Source of the DNA: DATCMA01 sp036563645 | GTDB taxonomy: Bacteria > Actinomycetota > Actinomycetes > Mycobacteriales > Micromonosporaceae | Direction of reading: 5' to 3' | NCBI GenBank assembly: GCA_036563645.1 | Contig: DATCMA010000048.1 | Location: 1 to 64,000 of the forward strand | DNA: 64,000 nucleotides | Shown: positions 52,869 through 60,909 of the stretch, in pieces | How positions within the stretch are numbered: the first letter of the stretch is position 1 | How the letters are laid out: each line of letters begins with the position of its first letter | Position numbers and translations under genes: made by a program | The notes under the pieces: model-generated | Seen by the model: only the letters and a program-made list of their open reading frames with translations | Databases searched by the model: none | What the model was told of the DNA's origin: nothing

Positions 52869-53741
52869 GTGGTCGTGATGGCCATTCGAGCGGCCGGCGG
52901 AGTGGTGTGGCGCCCCGCGGCGGAGGGGATGGAGATTTGCTTGGTTCACCGTCCGCGCTACGACGACTGGACGTTGCCCAAAGGGAAACTCGAGGCGGGC
53001 GAGCACCCGCTGATAGCCGCGGTCCGTGAAGTGGCCGAGGAAACCGGGCTGCGCGGTGTGCCGCAGGTGCACCTCGGATCCGTCTCCTACACCACGCGGG
53101 ACGGCCTCCCGAAGGTCGTCGACTACTGGTCGATGCGCGGACGGGAAGAGGACGGCTTGGCGGTAGCGGGCGAAGTGGACGCCGTGTGCTGGCTGCCGCC
53201 GGAGGTCGCCGCGGGGCGAGTGACGTACGAACACGACGCCCGCGTGCTCCGCGGATTCGCGAGCCTCCCCGCCGTTACCGCGGTCGTGACCGTCGTTCCC
53301 CACGGGCGGGTGAATCCCGACCCCACGCGCTCCTGTGCTGAGGACACGCAACCGCTGGATTCCAGGGGGTGGGCCGAGGCCCACGAGCTCGCGGCGCTCC
53401 AGGCGCTGACGCAGCCCCAGCGACTGGTCTCGGCGAGCCCACGCCGCTGCGTGCAGACCCTGAGTCCACTGGCCCAGAGGCTCAATCTCCCCATTGAGAT
53501 CGACGCGGCGTTCGACGCCCCCACGCCCGGTCAGGACCCCGTCGAACGGGCCCGAAGGGCCGCCGTTCGGCTCAAGGAACTCGCCGGTGCCGGCGTCCGC
53601 GTCGCCGTGTGCAGCCACGACACGGTCATTCCCGACATGCTCGCCCTGTTGTCGGGCGACAACCGACGTCGCTTCGCGACAGGGCGTGGCTGGCTGTTGG
53701 CCTTCGCCGGCGACACGCTCGTGGGCGTGGACCCGATGTGA
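52869..53741 (+). CDS. MutT1-like NUDIX/histidine-phosphatase fusion with altered RHG motif
   Basis: A 290-residue protein joining a NUDIX domain (box GKLEAGEHPLIAAVREVAEE at about 39-58, then TGL) to a histidine-phosphatase domain (about 135-275). Mycobacterial MutT1 of this layout hydrolyses 8-oxo-GTP and diadenosine polyphosphates. The phosphatase motif RHG/RHA is VPHG here (Pro144, His145), so the catalytic Arg is missing, while SPRRC and the distal His250 (VCSHD) remain. GTG 52869 or ATG 52878 may be the start; neither has a good ribosome-binding site. The 293 bp upstream show no gene. Confidence 0.87.
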   Translation: MVVMAIRAAGGVVWRPAAEGMEICLVHRPRYDDWTLPKGKLEAGEHPLIAAVREVAEETGLRGVPQVHLGSVSYTTRDGLPKVVDYWSMRGREEDGLAVAGEVDAVCWLPPEVAAGRVTYEHDARVLRGFASLPAVTAVVTVVPHGRVNPDPTRSCAEDTQPLDSRGWAEAHELAALQALTQPQRLVSASPRRCVQTLSPLAQRLNLPIEIDAAFDAPTPGQDPVERARRAAVRLKELAGAGVRVAVCSHDTVIPDMLALLSGDNRRRFATGRGWLLAFAGDTLVGVDPM

Positions 53742-53762
53742 GGCGACCGTCCACGAGACACA

Positions 53763-53797
53763 CGAAGGGCGCCGGCCCAGTGTGGCGGCGCCCTTCG
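53763..53797. terminator. Bidirectional hairpin terminator
   Basis: A perfect 12-bp stem (53763-53774 with 53786-53797, arm CGAAGGGCGCCG) with an 11-nt loop separates the convergent MutT1-like and HU genes. Confidence 0.65.
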
Positions 53798-53808
53798 AAC
53801 CGTCGATG

Positions 53809-54372
53809 TCAGCGGCGAGCCGTCTTCTTGGCCGCTGTCTTCTTCGCGGTGGTCTTCGTCGCGGTGGCCTTCGTCGCGGTCGCCTTCTTCGCGGCGGTCT
53901 TCTTCGCGGCGGCGCGGGTCGAGACACTCTTCGTCGCCGGCGCGGCCTTCGCCGCCCGCTTGGTGGCGGTCGCCTTTGTGGCCGACACCTTCGGCGCCGC
54001 AGCCTTTTCCGCGGCCGTGAGCTTCCGAGCGGTGGTCTTACCCGCGGCGGTCACCTTCGCGGCCGTGGTCTTCTTCACCGTGGCGACCTTCGGAACCTTG
54101 CCGCTGGCCACCATCTCCTTGAAGCCCGTACCCGGCCGGAATGCCGGAACCGATGTCTTCTTCACTTTCACCGGTTCGCCTGTCCGGGGGTTGCGCGCTG
54201 TTCGGGCGGCGCGGACACGCTTTTCGAATACGCCGAATCCTGTGATCGCCACGCGCTCGCCCTTCGTCACTGCGACCTGGATCTCGGCGAGCACCGCGTC
54301 GAGTGCCGCTGTCGCCGTCTTGCGATCCCCGAGACGAGCAGCGAGCGCCTCGATGAGCTCGGCCTTGTTCAC
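53809..54372 (-). CDS. hupB: HU-family nucleoid protein with Lys/Ala-rich tail (HupB-like)
   Basis: Residues 1-92 are a standard HU (VNKAELIEALAARLGDRKTA, GFGVFEKRVRAARTARNP). The remaining about 95 residues are PAKK-like Lys/Ala/Thr repeats (TTAKKTAAKKTARR at the end), as in mycobacterial HupB, and bind DNA by charge. The DNA of the tail is itself repetitive. GTG at 54372 with GGAGG upstream gives 187 residues. Placed between mutT1 and leuD as in M. tuberculosis. Confidence 0.94.
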   Translation of the reverse strand: MNKAELIEALAARLGDRKTATAALDAVLAEIQVAVTKGERVAITGFGVFEKRVRAARTARNPRTGEPVKVKKTSVPAFRPGTGFKEMVASGKVPKVATVKKTTAAKVTAAGKTTARKLTAAEKAAAPKVSATKATATKRAAKAAPATKSVSTRAAAKKTAAKKATATKATATKTTAKKTAAKKTARR

Positions 54373-54423
54373 GACTTCCCTCCCGTATGTGCAGCTAGAC
54401 TCATCGCGAGCCATTCTGCGCGC

Positions 54424-54452
54424 ACGTTATGCCCTTCGCTCCCCGGACACAA
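54424..54452 (-). promoter_or_regulatory. Probable hupB promoter
   Basis: Minus strand TTGTGT (54452-54447), 17-bp spacer, TAACGT (54429-54424), giving a leader of about 45 bases before the GTG. A 7-bp inverted repeat (GACACAA/TTGTGTC) overlaps the -35 box. Confidence 0.45.
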
Positions 54453-54489
54453 ACATCTGCTCCAAAAAAGTCCTTGTGTCGTAATGATT

Positions 54490-54521
54490 TTGCCCCCACT
54501 GGTCGATGCCAGTGGGGGCAA
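54490..54521 (-). terminator. Strong hairpin after leuD
   Basis: A perfect 13-bp stem (54490-54502 with 54509-54521, arm TTGCCCCCACTGG) and 6-nt loop begins 25 bases past the leuD stop. On the minus strand AAAATCATT follows rather than a T-tract. It separates leuCD from hupB. Confidence 0.6.
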
Positions 54522-54546
54522 TAACGGCTTGAGAGCGGTATCCCGG

Positions 54547-55134
54547 CTATGCCACGGACGGCAAGAACGGGAGCCGACGCTGCTCGTACTCGGCGATTGC
54601 CGCTTCGTGCCGCAGCGTCAGTCCAATGTCGTCCAAACCCTCCATCAGCCGCCAGCGGCTGAAGTCGTCAAGGGGGAACGACCATACTTCACCCGCTGCC
54701 CGCACCTCGCGCGCGCCCAGGTCAATAGTGATCTGCGCCGCGGGATCACGCTCCGATAGCTCCCAAAGCTTTTCTACGACATCGATTTCAAGCTCAACCG
54801 GGAGGAGCCCTTCCTTGAGCGCGTTCCCCCGAAAGATGTCACCAAAGCGCGGTGAGATGACCGCGCGGAAACCCCAGTCGCGCAGTGCCCAGACCGCGTG
54901 CTCTCGCGACGAGCCGGTACCGAAGTCCGGTCCAGCGACGAGAATAGATGCCTTGGCGTAACGCGGGTCGTTGAGGACGAAATCCGGCTCTTCCCGCCAC
55001 GCGCTGAACAACCCGTCTGCGAATCCGGTTCGCGTGACCCGCTTGAGGTACACGGCCGGAATGATCTGGTCAGTATCCACATTGGAGCGGCGCAGCGGAA
55101 CCGCGGTGCCGGTATGCACAGTGAACTTTTCCAT
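54547..55134 (-). CDS. leuD: 3-isopropylmalate dehydratase small subunit
   Basis: Small subunit of isopropylmalate isomerase in leucine synthesis. 195 residues with VPLRRSNVDTDQIIPAVYLK, GPDFGTGSSREHAVWALRDW and FRGNALKEGLLPVEL. AGAAGGG lies upstream of the ATG. It starts 15 bp after leuC. Confidence 0.96.
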   Translation of the reverse strand: MEKFTVHTGTAVPLRRSNVDTDQIIPAVYLKRVTRTGFADGLFSAWREEPDFVLNDPRYAKASILVAGPDFGTGSSREHAVWALRDWGFRAVISPRFGDIFRGNALKEGLLPVELEIDVVEKLWELSERDPAAQITIDLGAREVRAAGEVWSFPLDDFSRWRLMEGLDDIGLTLRHEAAIAEYEQRRLPFLPSVA

Positions 55135-55149
55135 ATCAGCTCAGCCCTT

Positions 55150-56610
55150 CTACAGGTCAGCGGGAGCGGCCAGACGACCAGCGACCGCGGTAGCGGCGGC
55201 GACCGGCGGCGACACCAGGTGGGTACGCCCACCCTTGCCCTGCCGGCCCTCGAAGTTGCGGTTCGACGTGGAAGCAGAACGCTGACCCGGCTTCAGGGTG
55301 TCGGGGTTCATTCCCAAACACATCGAGCAACCGGCGTAGCGCCACTCCGCGCCAGCCTCGAGGAAGATCTTGTCCAGCCCTTCGCTCTCCGCGGCGGCGC
55401 GCACCGCCTCGGAGCCCGGGACGACCAACATGCGCACCCCGTCGGCGACGCGTCGGCCACGCAGCACCTCGGCCGCCGCGCGCAGGTCCTCCAGACGCCC
55501 GTTGGTGCACGACCCGACGAAGACGACGTCGATGGGAATGTCCCGCATGCGCGTGCCGGGCTTGAGGTCCATGTACTCCAACGCCCGCTGCGCCGCGGCG
55601 CGCTCCGCCTCGGTCTCGAAGTCGTTCGGGTGCGGCACCACGCCGTCGAGGGGCACGCCCTGCCCCGGGTTCGTACCCCAGGTGACGAACGGGCTGACTT
55701 TGTTGGCGTCGAGGAAGATTTCCTTGTCGAAGGTGGCTCCCTCGTCCGTCGCCAGCGTGCGCCAGTACGCCACCGCAGCGTCCCAGTGCGCGCCCTTCGG
55801 CGCGTACGGCCGATCCTTGAGATAGGCGAACGTGGTCTCGTCCGGGGCGATCATGCCGGCCTTGGCGCCCCACTCGATCGACATATTGGCGATCGTCATC
55901 CGCCCTTCCATGGACAGCTTGCGAATCGCCTCGCCCCGGTACTCCACGATGTGGCCCCGGCCAGCGCCGGTCCCCACCTGCGCGATGAGCGCGAGGATCA
56001 GGTCCTTGGCGGTGACGCCCGGCCCCAACTCACCGGTGATGGTGACCGCCATCGTCTTCGGCCGATGCTGCGGCAACGTCTGCGTCGCCAGCACGTGCTC
56101 GACTTCGCTGGTGCCGATGCCGAAGGCGAGCGCGCCGAAGGCGCCGTGCGTCGCGGTGTGCGAGTCACCGCACACGATCGTCATGCCGGGCTGCGTCAGC
56201 CCGAGCTGCGGCCCGATGACGTGCACGATTCCCTGGTTCGCGTCTCCCAGGGGATGCAGCTTGATGCCGAATTCCGCGCAGTTGCGCCGCAGCGTCTCGA
56301 TCTGCGTCCGCGACGTGAGATCGGCGATGGTGAACAGTTCGCCGCGGCACTTGTGGTGCGACGGATCGTCATACCCCGTTGGGGTGTTGTGGTCCTCGGT
56401 CGCGAGCGTCAGATCCGGCCGCCGCACGCGCCGACCCGCCAACCGCAGCCCGTCGAACGCCTGCGGGCTGGTCACCTCATGCAGGAGGTGAAGGTCGATG
56501 TAGAGCAGGTCCGGCTCTCCGGCTGCGGAACGGACCACGTGGGCGTCCCACACCTTCTCGGCGAGCGTGCGGGGCCGCTGCTGTTTTCCGTCTGAAGTGA
56601 CTCCCACCAT
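55150..56610 (-). CDS. leuC: 3-isopropylmalate dehydratase large subunit
   Basis: Large [4Fe-4S] subunit of isopropylmalate isomerase. 486 residues with TEDHNTPT, VCGDSHTATHGAFGALAFGI (20 residues), and cluster cysteines in FVGSCTNGR and AGCSMCLGMNPD. The ATG has almost no leader: minus-strand TAGGAT, a -10-like box, lies 12-7 bases upstream, so a leaderless or very short-leader mRNA is possible. Divergent from the IclR-family gene by 49 bp. Confidence 0.96.
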   Translation of the reverse strand: MVGVTSDGKQQRPRTLAEKVWDAHVVRSAAGEPDLLYIDLHLLHEVTSPQAFDGLRLAGRRVRRPDLTLATEDHNTPTGYDDPSHHKCRGELFTIADLTSRTQIETLRRNCAEFGIKLHPLGDANQGIVHVIGPQLGLTQPGMTIVCGDSHTATHGAFGALAFGIGTSEVEHVLATQTLPQHRPKTMAVTITGELGPGVTAKDLILALIAQVGTGAGRGHIVEYRGEAIRKLSMEGRMTIANMSIEWGAKAGMIAPDETTFAYLKDRPYAPKGAHWDAAVAYWRTLATDEGATFDKEIFLDANKVSPFVTWGTNPGQGVPLDGVVPHPNDFETEAERAAAQRALEYMDLKPGTRMRDIPIDVVFVGSCTNGRLEDLRAAAEVLRGRRVADGVRMLVVPGSEAVRAAAESEGLDKIFLEAGAEWRYAGCSMCLGMNPDTLKPGQRSASTSNRNFEGRQGKGGRTHLVSPPVAAATAVAGRLAAPADL

Positions 56611-56642
56611 CTGGACATCCTAAATTCTGGGAGGTATGTTTC

Positions 56643-56654
56643 GTCCTGTGGGAC
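56643..56654. promoter_or_regulatory. Candidate IclR-family operator in leuC/iclR gap
   Basis: GTCC (56643-56646), four bases, GGAC (56651-56654) forms an inverted repeat just before the regulator's preferred ATG and upstream of the leuC promoter. Position suits joint control of both genes; this is inferred. Confidence 0.4.
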
Positions 56655-56659
56655 ACAGT

Positions 56660-57346
56660 ATGAGCGGCGTCGGCGTTCTCGACAAGGCGGTTCTCATCCT
56701 GTCCGCCTGCGTGGACGGCGCCAGCCTGGCCGAACTCGTGGAACGAACGAAATTGCCGCGGGCGACCGCCCACCGGTTGGCCCAGGCTCTGGAAGTTCAC
56801 CGGCTCCTGGTCCGGGACCCGCAAGGGCGATGGCGCCCCGGTCCCCGGCTCAGCGAGCTCGCCAACGCCGCGCCAGACGTGTTGCTCACCGCCGCCGAAC
56901 CTCTCCTGGTGGCGCTGCGCGACGCGACTGGCGAGAGCGCGCAACTCTACTTGCGTCGTGCGGATGAGCGCATTTGCGTGGCCGCCGCGGAACGGACGAG
57001 TGGCCTGCGCGACACCGTACCAGTCGGGTCGGTCTTGCCGATGACGGCGGGCTCCGCAGCGCAGGTCCTGCTCGCGTGGGAACCGCCCGAGGCGGTGATG
57101 CCGCTCCTACCGCGGTGCAAGTTCACCGGCCGCACCTTGGCGGAGGTCCGCCGCCGCGGTTGGGCGCAGAGCGTCGGCGAACGGGAACCGGGTGTGGCGA
57201 GCGTCTCCGCGCCGGTACGCGACCGCACCGGGCGGGTCATCGCCGCGATCAGCATCTCGGGCCCCATTGAGCGGCTCGGCCGACGGCCTGGGGAGCGGCA
57301 CGCGATGGCGGTCGTGCGCGCGGGGCAGCGTCTCTCCGGTCTCTAA
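56660..57346 (+). CDS. IclR-family regulator (NdgR/LtbR-like)
   Basis: A 228-residue IclR protein with an N-terminal winged helix (about 4-65: GVGVLDKAVLILSACVDGAS, LPRATAHRLAQALE) and effector domain (GESAQLYLRR, RICVAAAERTSGLRDTVPVG, GWAQSVGEREPGVASVSAPV). It matches NdgR of Streptomyces/LtbR of Corynebacterium, which control leuCD and amino-acid genes and are divergent from leuC. ATG 56660 aligns with NdgR; ATG 56636 is an alternative. Confidence 0.9.
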   Translation: MSGVGVLDKAVLILSACVDGASLAELVERTKLPRATAHRLAQALEVHRLLVRDPQGRWRPGPRLSELANAAPDVLLTAAEPLLVALRDATGESAQLYLRRADERICVAAAERTSGLRDTVPVGSVLPMTAGSAAQVLLAWEPPEAVMPLLPRCKFTGRTLAEVRRRGWAQSVGEREPGVASVSAPVRDRTGRVIAAISISGPIERLGRRPGERHAMAVVRAGQRLSGL

Positions 57347-57489
57347 CCGGCCTCGCGCGTGAGCGCCGACCGTCGGTCGTGACTGTCCGCTGTGGTCATT
57401 CGCACCCACGTGCGCGCCGGCTCACAACCGATAAGTGGACCCGGACACGGGGACCCGCGTCAGGGGGCCCACCCTGCGCGGCCCTGCCA

Positions 57490-57533
57490 TAAAACAGATC
57501 GCCGAGGCTCCCTCTTGTGGAGGGAGCCTCGGC
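57490..57533 (-). terminator. Intrinsic terminator of the tRNA operon
   Basis: A perfect 14-bp stem (57501-57514 with 57520-57533, arm GCCGAGGCTCCCTC), 5-nt loop, is followed on the minus strand by GATCTGTTTTATGG. It begins 9 bases beyond tRNA-Glu. Confidence 0.85.
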
Positions 57534-57541
57534 GGCTCCTG

Positions 57542-57613
57542 TAGCCCCGACCGGATTCGAACCGGCGCTACCGCCTTGAGAGGGCGGCGTCCTAGGCCGC
57601 TAGACGACGGGGC
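57542..57613 (-). tRNA. tRNA-Glu (anticodon CTC)
   Basis: A 72-nt cloverleaf: 5' GCCCCGTC, D-loop CTAGCGGCCTAGGAC, anticodon stem-loop CCGCC-CTCTCAA-GGCGG (CTC), T-arm CCGGTTCGAATCCGG, acceptor CGGGGC. CCA is not encoded. It follows tRNA-Gln by 101 bp and is probably cotranscribed. Confidence 0.95.
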
Positions 57614-57714
57614 CAAAGGGTGTGTTCGTTAGCCAGGATTGGTCGTTAGCCGTACAAACGACGCGCTGACTCTACCAGAACACAAAAATCGACACCGCGG
57701 GGGGTATCGACTAG

Positions 57715-57786
57715 CTGGGGTACCAGGACTCGAACCTAGACTAACGGAGCCAGAATCCGTCGGGCTGCCAATTACCCCATACCCCA
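57715..57786 (-). tRNA. tRNA-Gln (anticodon CTG)
   Basis: A 72-nt cloverleaf: 5' TGGGGTATGGGGTAATTGGC, anticodon stem-loop ACGGA-TTCTGGC-TCCGT (CTG), T-arm CTAGGTTCGAGTCCTGG, acceptor TACCCCA with G73. CCA is not encoded. Confidence 0.95.
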
Positions 57787-57812
57787 TCGGTGCTCACCGC
57801 ACCGCGACTTGA

Positions 57813-57842
57813 ACTTTACCGCGCTCGACCCGAGCACGCCAA
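57813..57842 (-). promoter_or_regulatory. Promoter of the tRNA-Gln/tRNA-Glu operon
   Basis: Minus strand TTGGCG (57842-57837), 18-bp spacer, TAAAGT (57818-57813), 26 bases before the tRNA-Gln 5' end. Confidence 0.55.
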
Positions 57843-57882
57843 ATCGGGTCGGCGATTGGCCGATCTGTGTCGCGCCCCCTCC

Positions 57883-58686
57883 CTACTCCAGGTTGACGAC
57901 GGGGTTGGTGAGCTCCCCGATCCCCTCGATTTGCACGCTCACGATGTCACCCGCGGTCAGCGGACCGACCCCGGCCGGAGTACCGGTCAAGATCACATCT
58001 CCCGGCAACAGCGTCATCACGTGCGAGATGTACGACACCAAGGTCGGGATGTCGAAGATCATGTCCTTGGTCCGGGCTCGCTGCCGCAGCTCCATGTGCT
58101 GCCGGTCGCGCCCGACCTCGCAGCGGATCTCCACGTCGCTGGCGTCGATCCCCGTGACGATCCAGGGGCCCAGCGGGCAGAACGAGTCGAAGCCCTTGGC
58201 CCGGGTCCACTGACCGTCACTGTGTTGAAGATCACGGGCGGTCACGTCATTGGCGCAGGTGTAGCCGAAGATCACCTTTTCCGCCGTGGCCCGGTCAACC
58301 CGCCGCGCCCCGGGCAGGCCGATGACCACCGCCAGCTCCGCCTCGTGCTCCACCTGCTTGGACTGCACCGGCAGCCGAATCGCGTCCCGAGGCCCGATCA
58401 CGGTGGTCGACGGCTTGAGGAAAATCAATGGTTCCTTCGGGACCTCGGCGCCGTGCTCCGCGGCGTGCTCGGCGTAGTTGCGCCCGACACAGACCACCTT
58501 GCTCGGCAAGATCGGAGAGAGCAACCGCACGTCGGCCAGCGCCCAGCGGCGGTGGGTCAGAGTGATCTTTCCGAATGGCAGTCCGTCGATCTCGGCGATC
58601 GTCAGGCCTTCCGGCCCCGCACCGGCCTCTCCTTCGACGATGCCGAATGACATTCCACTGTCATGGGCGAAACGAGCGATACGCAC
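57883..58686 (-). CDS. Fumarylacetoacetate hydrolase-family protein
   Basis: A 267-residue FAH-family enzyme of the short bacterial class (2-hydroxyhepta-2,4-diene-1,7-dioate isomerase or acylpyruvase-like). Metal ligands are visible: VEHEAELAVVIG (E-x-E) with the Asp of NDVTARDLQ, plus KGFDSFCPLGPW and LTGTPAGVG. The true substrate is uncertain; small FAH proteins often act as acylpyruvate or oxaloacetate hydrolases. A homologue is next to gltX in M. tuberculosis. Confidence 0.88.
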   Translation of the reverse strand: MRIARFAHDSGMSFGIVEGEAGAGPEGLTIAEIDGLPFGKITLTHRRWALADVRLLSPILPSKVVCVGRNYAEHAAEHGAEVPKEPLIFLKPSTTVIGPRDAIRLPVQSKQVEHEAELAVVIGLPGARRVDRATAEKVIFGYTCANDVTARDLQHSDGQWTRAKGFDSFCPLGPWIVTGIDASDVEIRCEVGRDRQHMELRQRARTKDMIFDIPTLVSYISHVMTLLPGDVILTGTPAGVGPLTAGDIVSVQIEGIGELTNPVVNLE

Positions 58687-58808
58687 CTAAGCACTGTATC
58701 GCCGGGGTGCATCGGGGCGGCCGCGCCAAGCGCCGCCGCGAATCGCCGCTTTCGCCAGCGGACCGCCCGGCTGCCGCCTACCGTCAGGTAGGGAGGCGAA
58801 GAACACTC

Positions 58809-59960
58809 ATGTTCGAGTCGTCACAGCGGGCGGTCGTCGCGATAGCCATCGCGGTCTCCGCGACGCTCACCACGCCAGTACCGGCCCTGGCCACCCCCGA
58901 GGCGGTCAGCCTCTCCATCGACAGCAGCGGCCAATACTGGCCTGACTACCGCCTCCAGGTGCGGAACGCCACTCCCCGGCCGATCAGCGTGACCGTGCGC
59001 CAAGAGCTGCCGCGCGGCACCGCGGTGACGGTCGCCAGCGACGGCGGCCAAGCGGAGCAGAACGAGCTGGTGTGGCGGATCCGCGTCCCCGCGCGGGCGA
59101 GCAGCACCCTAACCGCGTCGCTCACCCACTCCGGCGACGTCGAGCCGCTGATCTCACCCGCCTGCGCGTACCAGCGTCGGGGGGAGCGCCCCTACGACTG
59201 CGCCACCGCCTCCTGGATGCCGCCCCCGCACATCACCCCCACCGTGGCGACGCCGTGGTGGCGGCAACCCCACCGCATCGCCGCAATCGCGCTCGGCGCG
59301 CTCCTCACCGCCCTGATCCTCTGGCAGGCGAGACGGCGACGATCGCGACGGGCGCCACGCCGGAGGATCGCCCACGCCCAGAGTCCGGCCACGCGTCCCC
59401 TCGCCCCAGCGCTGACTCCCGCGCCGCGACGACGCCGGCGACGACCCCCCGCGTTCCTCGTCTTCGCCGTGGTCATCGTGCTGCTCGGGGTGGGGATCGC
59501 GACGGCCGCCGGCGCGGCGGTGCTCGGCGCCCACTCCGTGGGCTTCCTCGGCACCGCGCGGACCGCCGCCTGGATCGGGTCCCCACAGGCAGGACCAATC
59601 GGGGTGGAGCTCCGGGAGGCCGCCTTCGACTTCACCGTCTACCGCATCGCCTGCCGGCCGCTGGCGGGCGACACCCATCGCTGCCTCGCCACCGTCGGGG
59701 TGCGCAACCACACCAACCGCGACCAGCACTGGTACGCGTCGATGCAGCGCGCCTACCTTCCCACCGGCACCTGGGTCGCCGCCGATGAGGAGGCCACCCG
59801 CGCCGCCAACGGCGGCCGGGACATGTTCGCCGAGCCAGTCGCGCCGGGGCAGCGCCTGCTCGTCCCCCTCGCGTTCACCATCACCGGTGACCTGCTCCCC
59901 AGCCGCCTCGAATTGCGCAGCGGCGTCTTCAGCGCCGGGGTCAGCGTGACCCCGTCGTAG
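58809..59960 (+). CDS. Membrane protein with DUF11-like and DUF4352-like exported domains
   Basis: A 383-residue protein. Signal peptide 1-28; a DUF11/CARDB-like beta domain at about 31-108 (DYRLQVRNATPRPISVTVRQ, then ELPRG); four cysteines between 119 and 131 plus 282 and 292; membrane helix 156-173; a very basic cytoplasmic loop 174-213 with RRRR runs; second helix 214-240; then a DUF4352-like exported domain 260-383 (VGVRNHTNRDQHWYASMQRA, VAPGQRLLVPLAFTI). Both globular parts would face outside. I do not recognise the gene. The start follows GGGAGGCG by 14 bases. Confidence 0.7.
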   Translation: MFESSQRAVVAIAIAVSATLTTPVPALATPEAVSLSIDSSGQYWPDYRLQVRNATPRPISVTVRQELPRGTAVTVASDGGQAEQNELVWRIRVPARASSTLTASLTHSGDVEPLISPACAYQRRGERPYDCATASWMPPPHITPTVATPWWRQPHRIAAIALGALLTALILWQARRRRSRRAPRRRIAHAQSPATRPLAPALTPAPRRRRRRPPAFLVFAVVIVLLGVGIATAAGAAVLGAHSVGFLGTARTAAWIGSPQAGPIGVELREAAFDFTVYRIACRPLAGDTHRCLATVGVRNHTNRDQHWYASMQRAYLPTGTWVAADEEATRAANGGRDMFAEPVAPGQRLLVPLAFTITGDLLPSRLELRSGVFSAGVSVTPS

Positions 59961-60009
59961 GCCCGGCGCGCGTCCAGGCCCAGTCGCGGCCCGCCGTACC
60001 CTGGAGCCC

Positions 60010-60909
60010 ATGACCGCCACGACCACCCCGTCCGACACGGTGGTAGTGCTCGACCCGGCCACCTGGCGGGCGCGACGCGACGCGCACCGCGCCACGATCG
60101 ACCGGTGGCTCGCCGAGCACCTCGAACGGCGGCAGCACGGCCGCAAGCATCCTGTCGAGGACTTTCTCTTCACCTACTACTCGTACCGGCCGGGACAGTT
60201 GCGGCGCTGGCATCCGGGGGCCGGGGTGCTCCTCGTCGACGCCGACCCCGCCGAGTTCGGCCGCGACTACCGGGCGGTCGACGGCGGAGTGATGGTGGAC
60301 ACCTCGGCGATCCTCCAGCGCCGCGAGGAGTCCGTGCGGTGGATTCGGACGCTGCTGGCGAACACTGCGGCGCGTCGCCCTCACCTGGCGTGCTTCAACC
60401 TGCACGAGTGGGCCATGGTGTACCGGCAGCGTCCGGAGGAGCTGCGGCACGCGGGCTGGCCGTTGCGGCTGGGGCCGGAGGGGAGCGCTCAGGTCGTCGA
60501 GGAGCTGGGCGTCCGGTGCACTCACTTCGACGCGTACCGGTTCTTCACCCCCGAGGCGCGACCGCTCAATCAGCGGTGCCTGACGCGCGAGGGGCAGCTC
60601 GACAACGAGCAGCCGGGCTGCCTGCACGCGAACATGGACCTCTACAAGTTCGCCTACAAGCTCTCTCCGCTCATCCCGAGCGAACTCCTCGCCGAGACGT
60701 TCGCCCTCGCCCGGGAGATCCGCGCGCTCGACATGCGCGCCTCCCCGTACGACCTCTCGGCGCTCGGCTACACCCCAGTGCGGATTGAAACCCCCGAGGG
60801 CCGGGCCGAGTACGTCGCGGCCCAACGCGAGTTCGCCCGCCGCGCCGCGCTGCTGCGCGCCCGCCTCATCGAGGCGATCGACCGCGCGCTGGCCCTGGCC
60901 GGGCGCTAG
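60010..60909 (+). CDS. Conserved uncharacterised protein (often labelled 3-methyladenine DNA glycosylase)
   Basis: A 299-residue soluble protein with conserved blocks HPVEDFLFTYYSYRPGQLRR, LACFNLHEWAMVYRQ, THFDAYRFFTPEARPLNQR, EQPGCLHANMDLYKFAYKLS and LDMRASPYDLSALGY. I recall actinobacterial homologues carrying the 3-methyladenine DNA glycosylase label, but no helix-hairpin-helix or other glycosylase motif is visible, so function is open. It ends in a CTAG shared with the stop of the convergent protease. Confidence 0.8.
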   Translation: MTATTTPSDTVVVLDPATWRARRDAHRATIDRWLAEHLERRQHGRKHPVEDFLFTYYSYRPGQLRRWHPGAGVLLVDADPAEFGRDYRAVDGGVMVDTSAILQRREESVRWIRTLLANTAARRPHLACFNLHEWAMVYRQRPEELRHAGWPLRLGPEGSAQVVEELGVRCTHFDAYRFFTPEARPLNQRCLTREGQLDNEQPGCLHANMDLYKFAYKLSPLIPSELLAETFALAREIRALDMRASPYDLSALGYTPVRIETPEGRAEYVAAQREFARRAALLRARLIEAIDRALALAGR

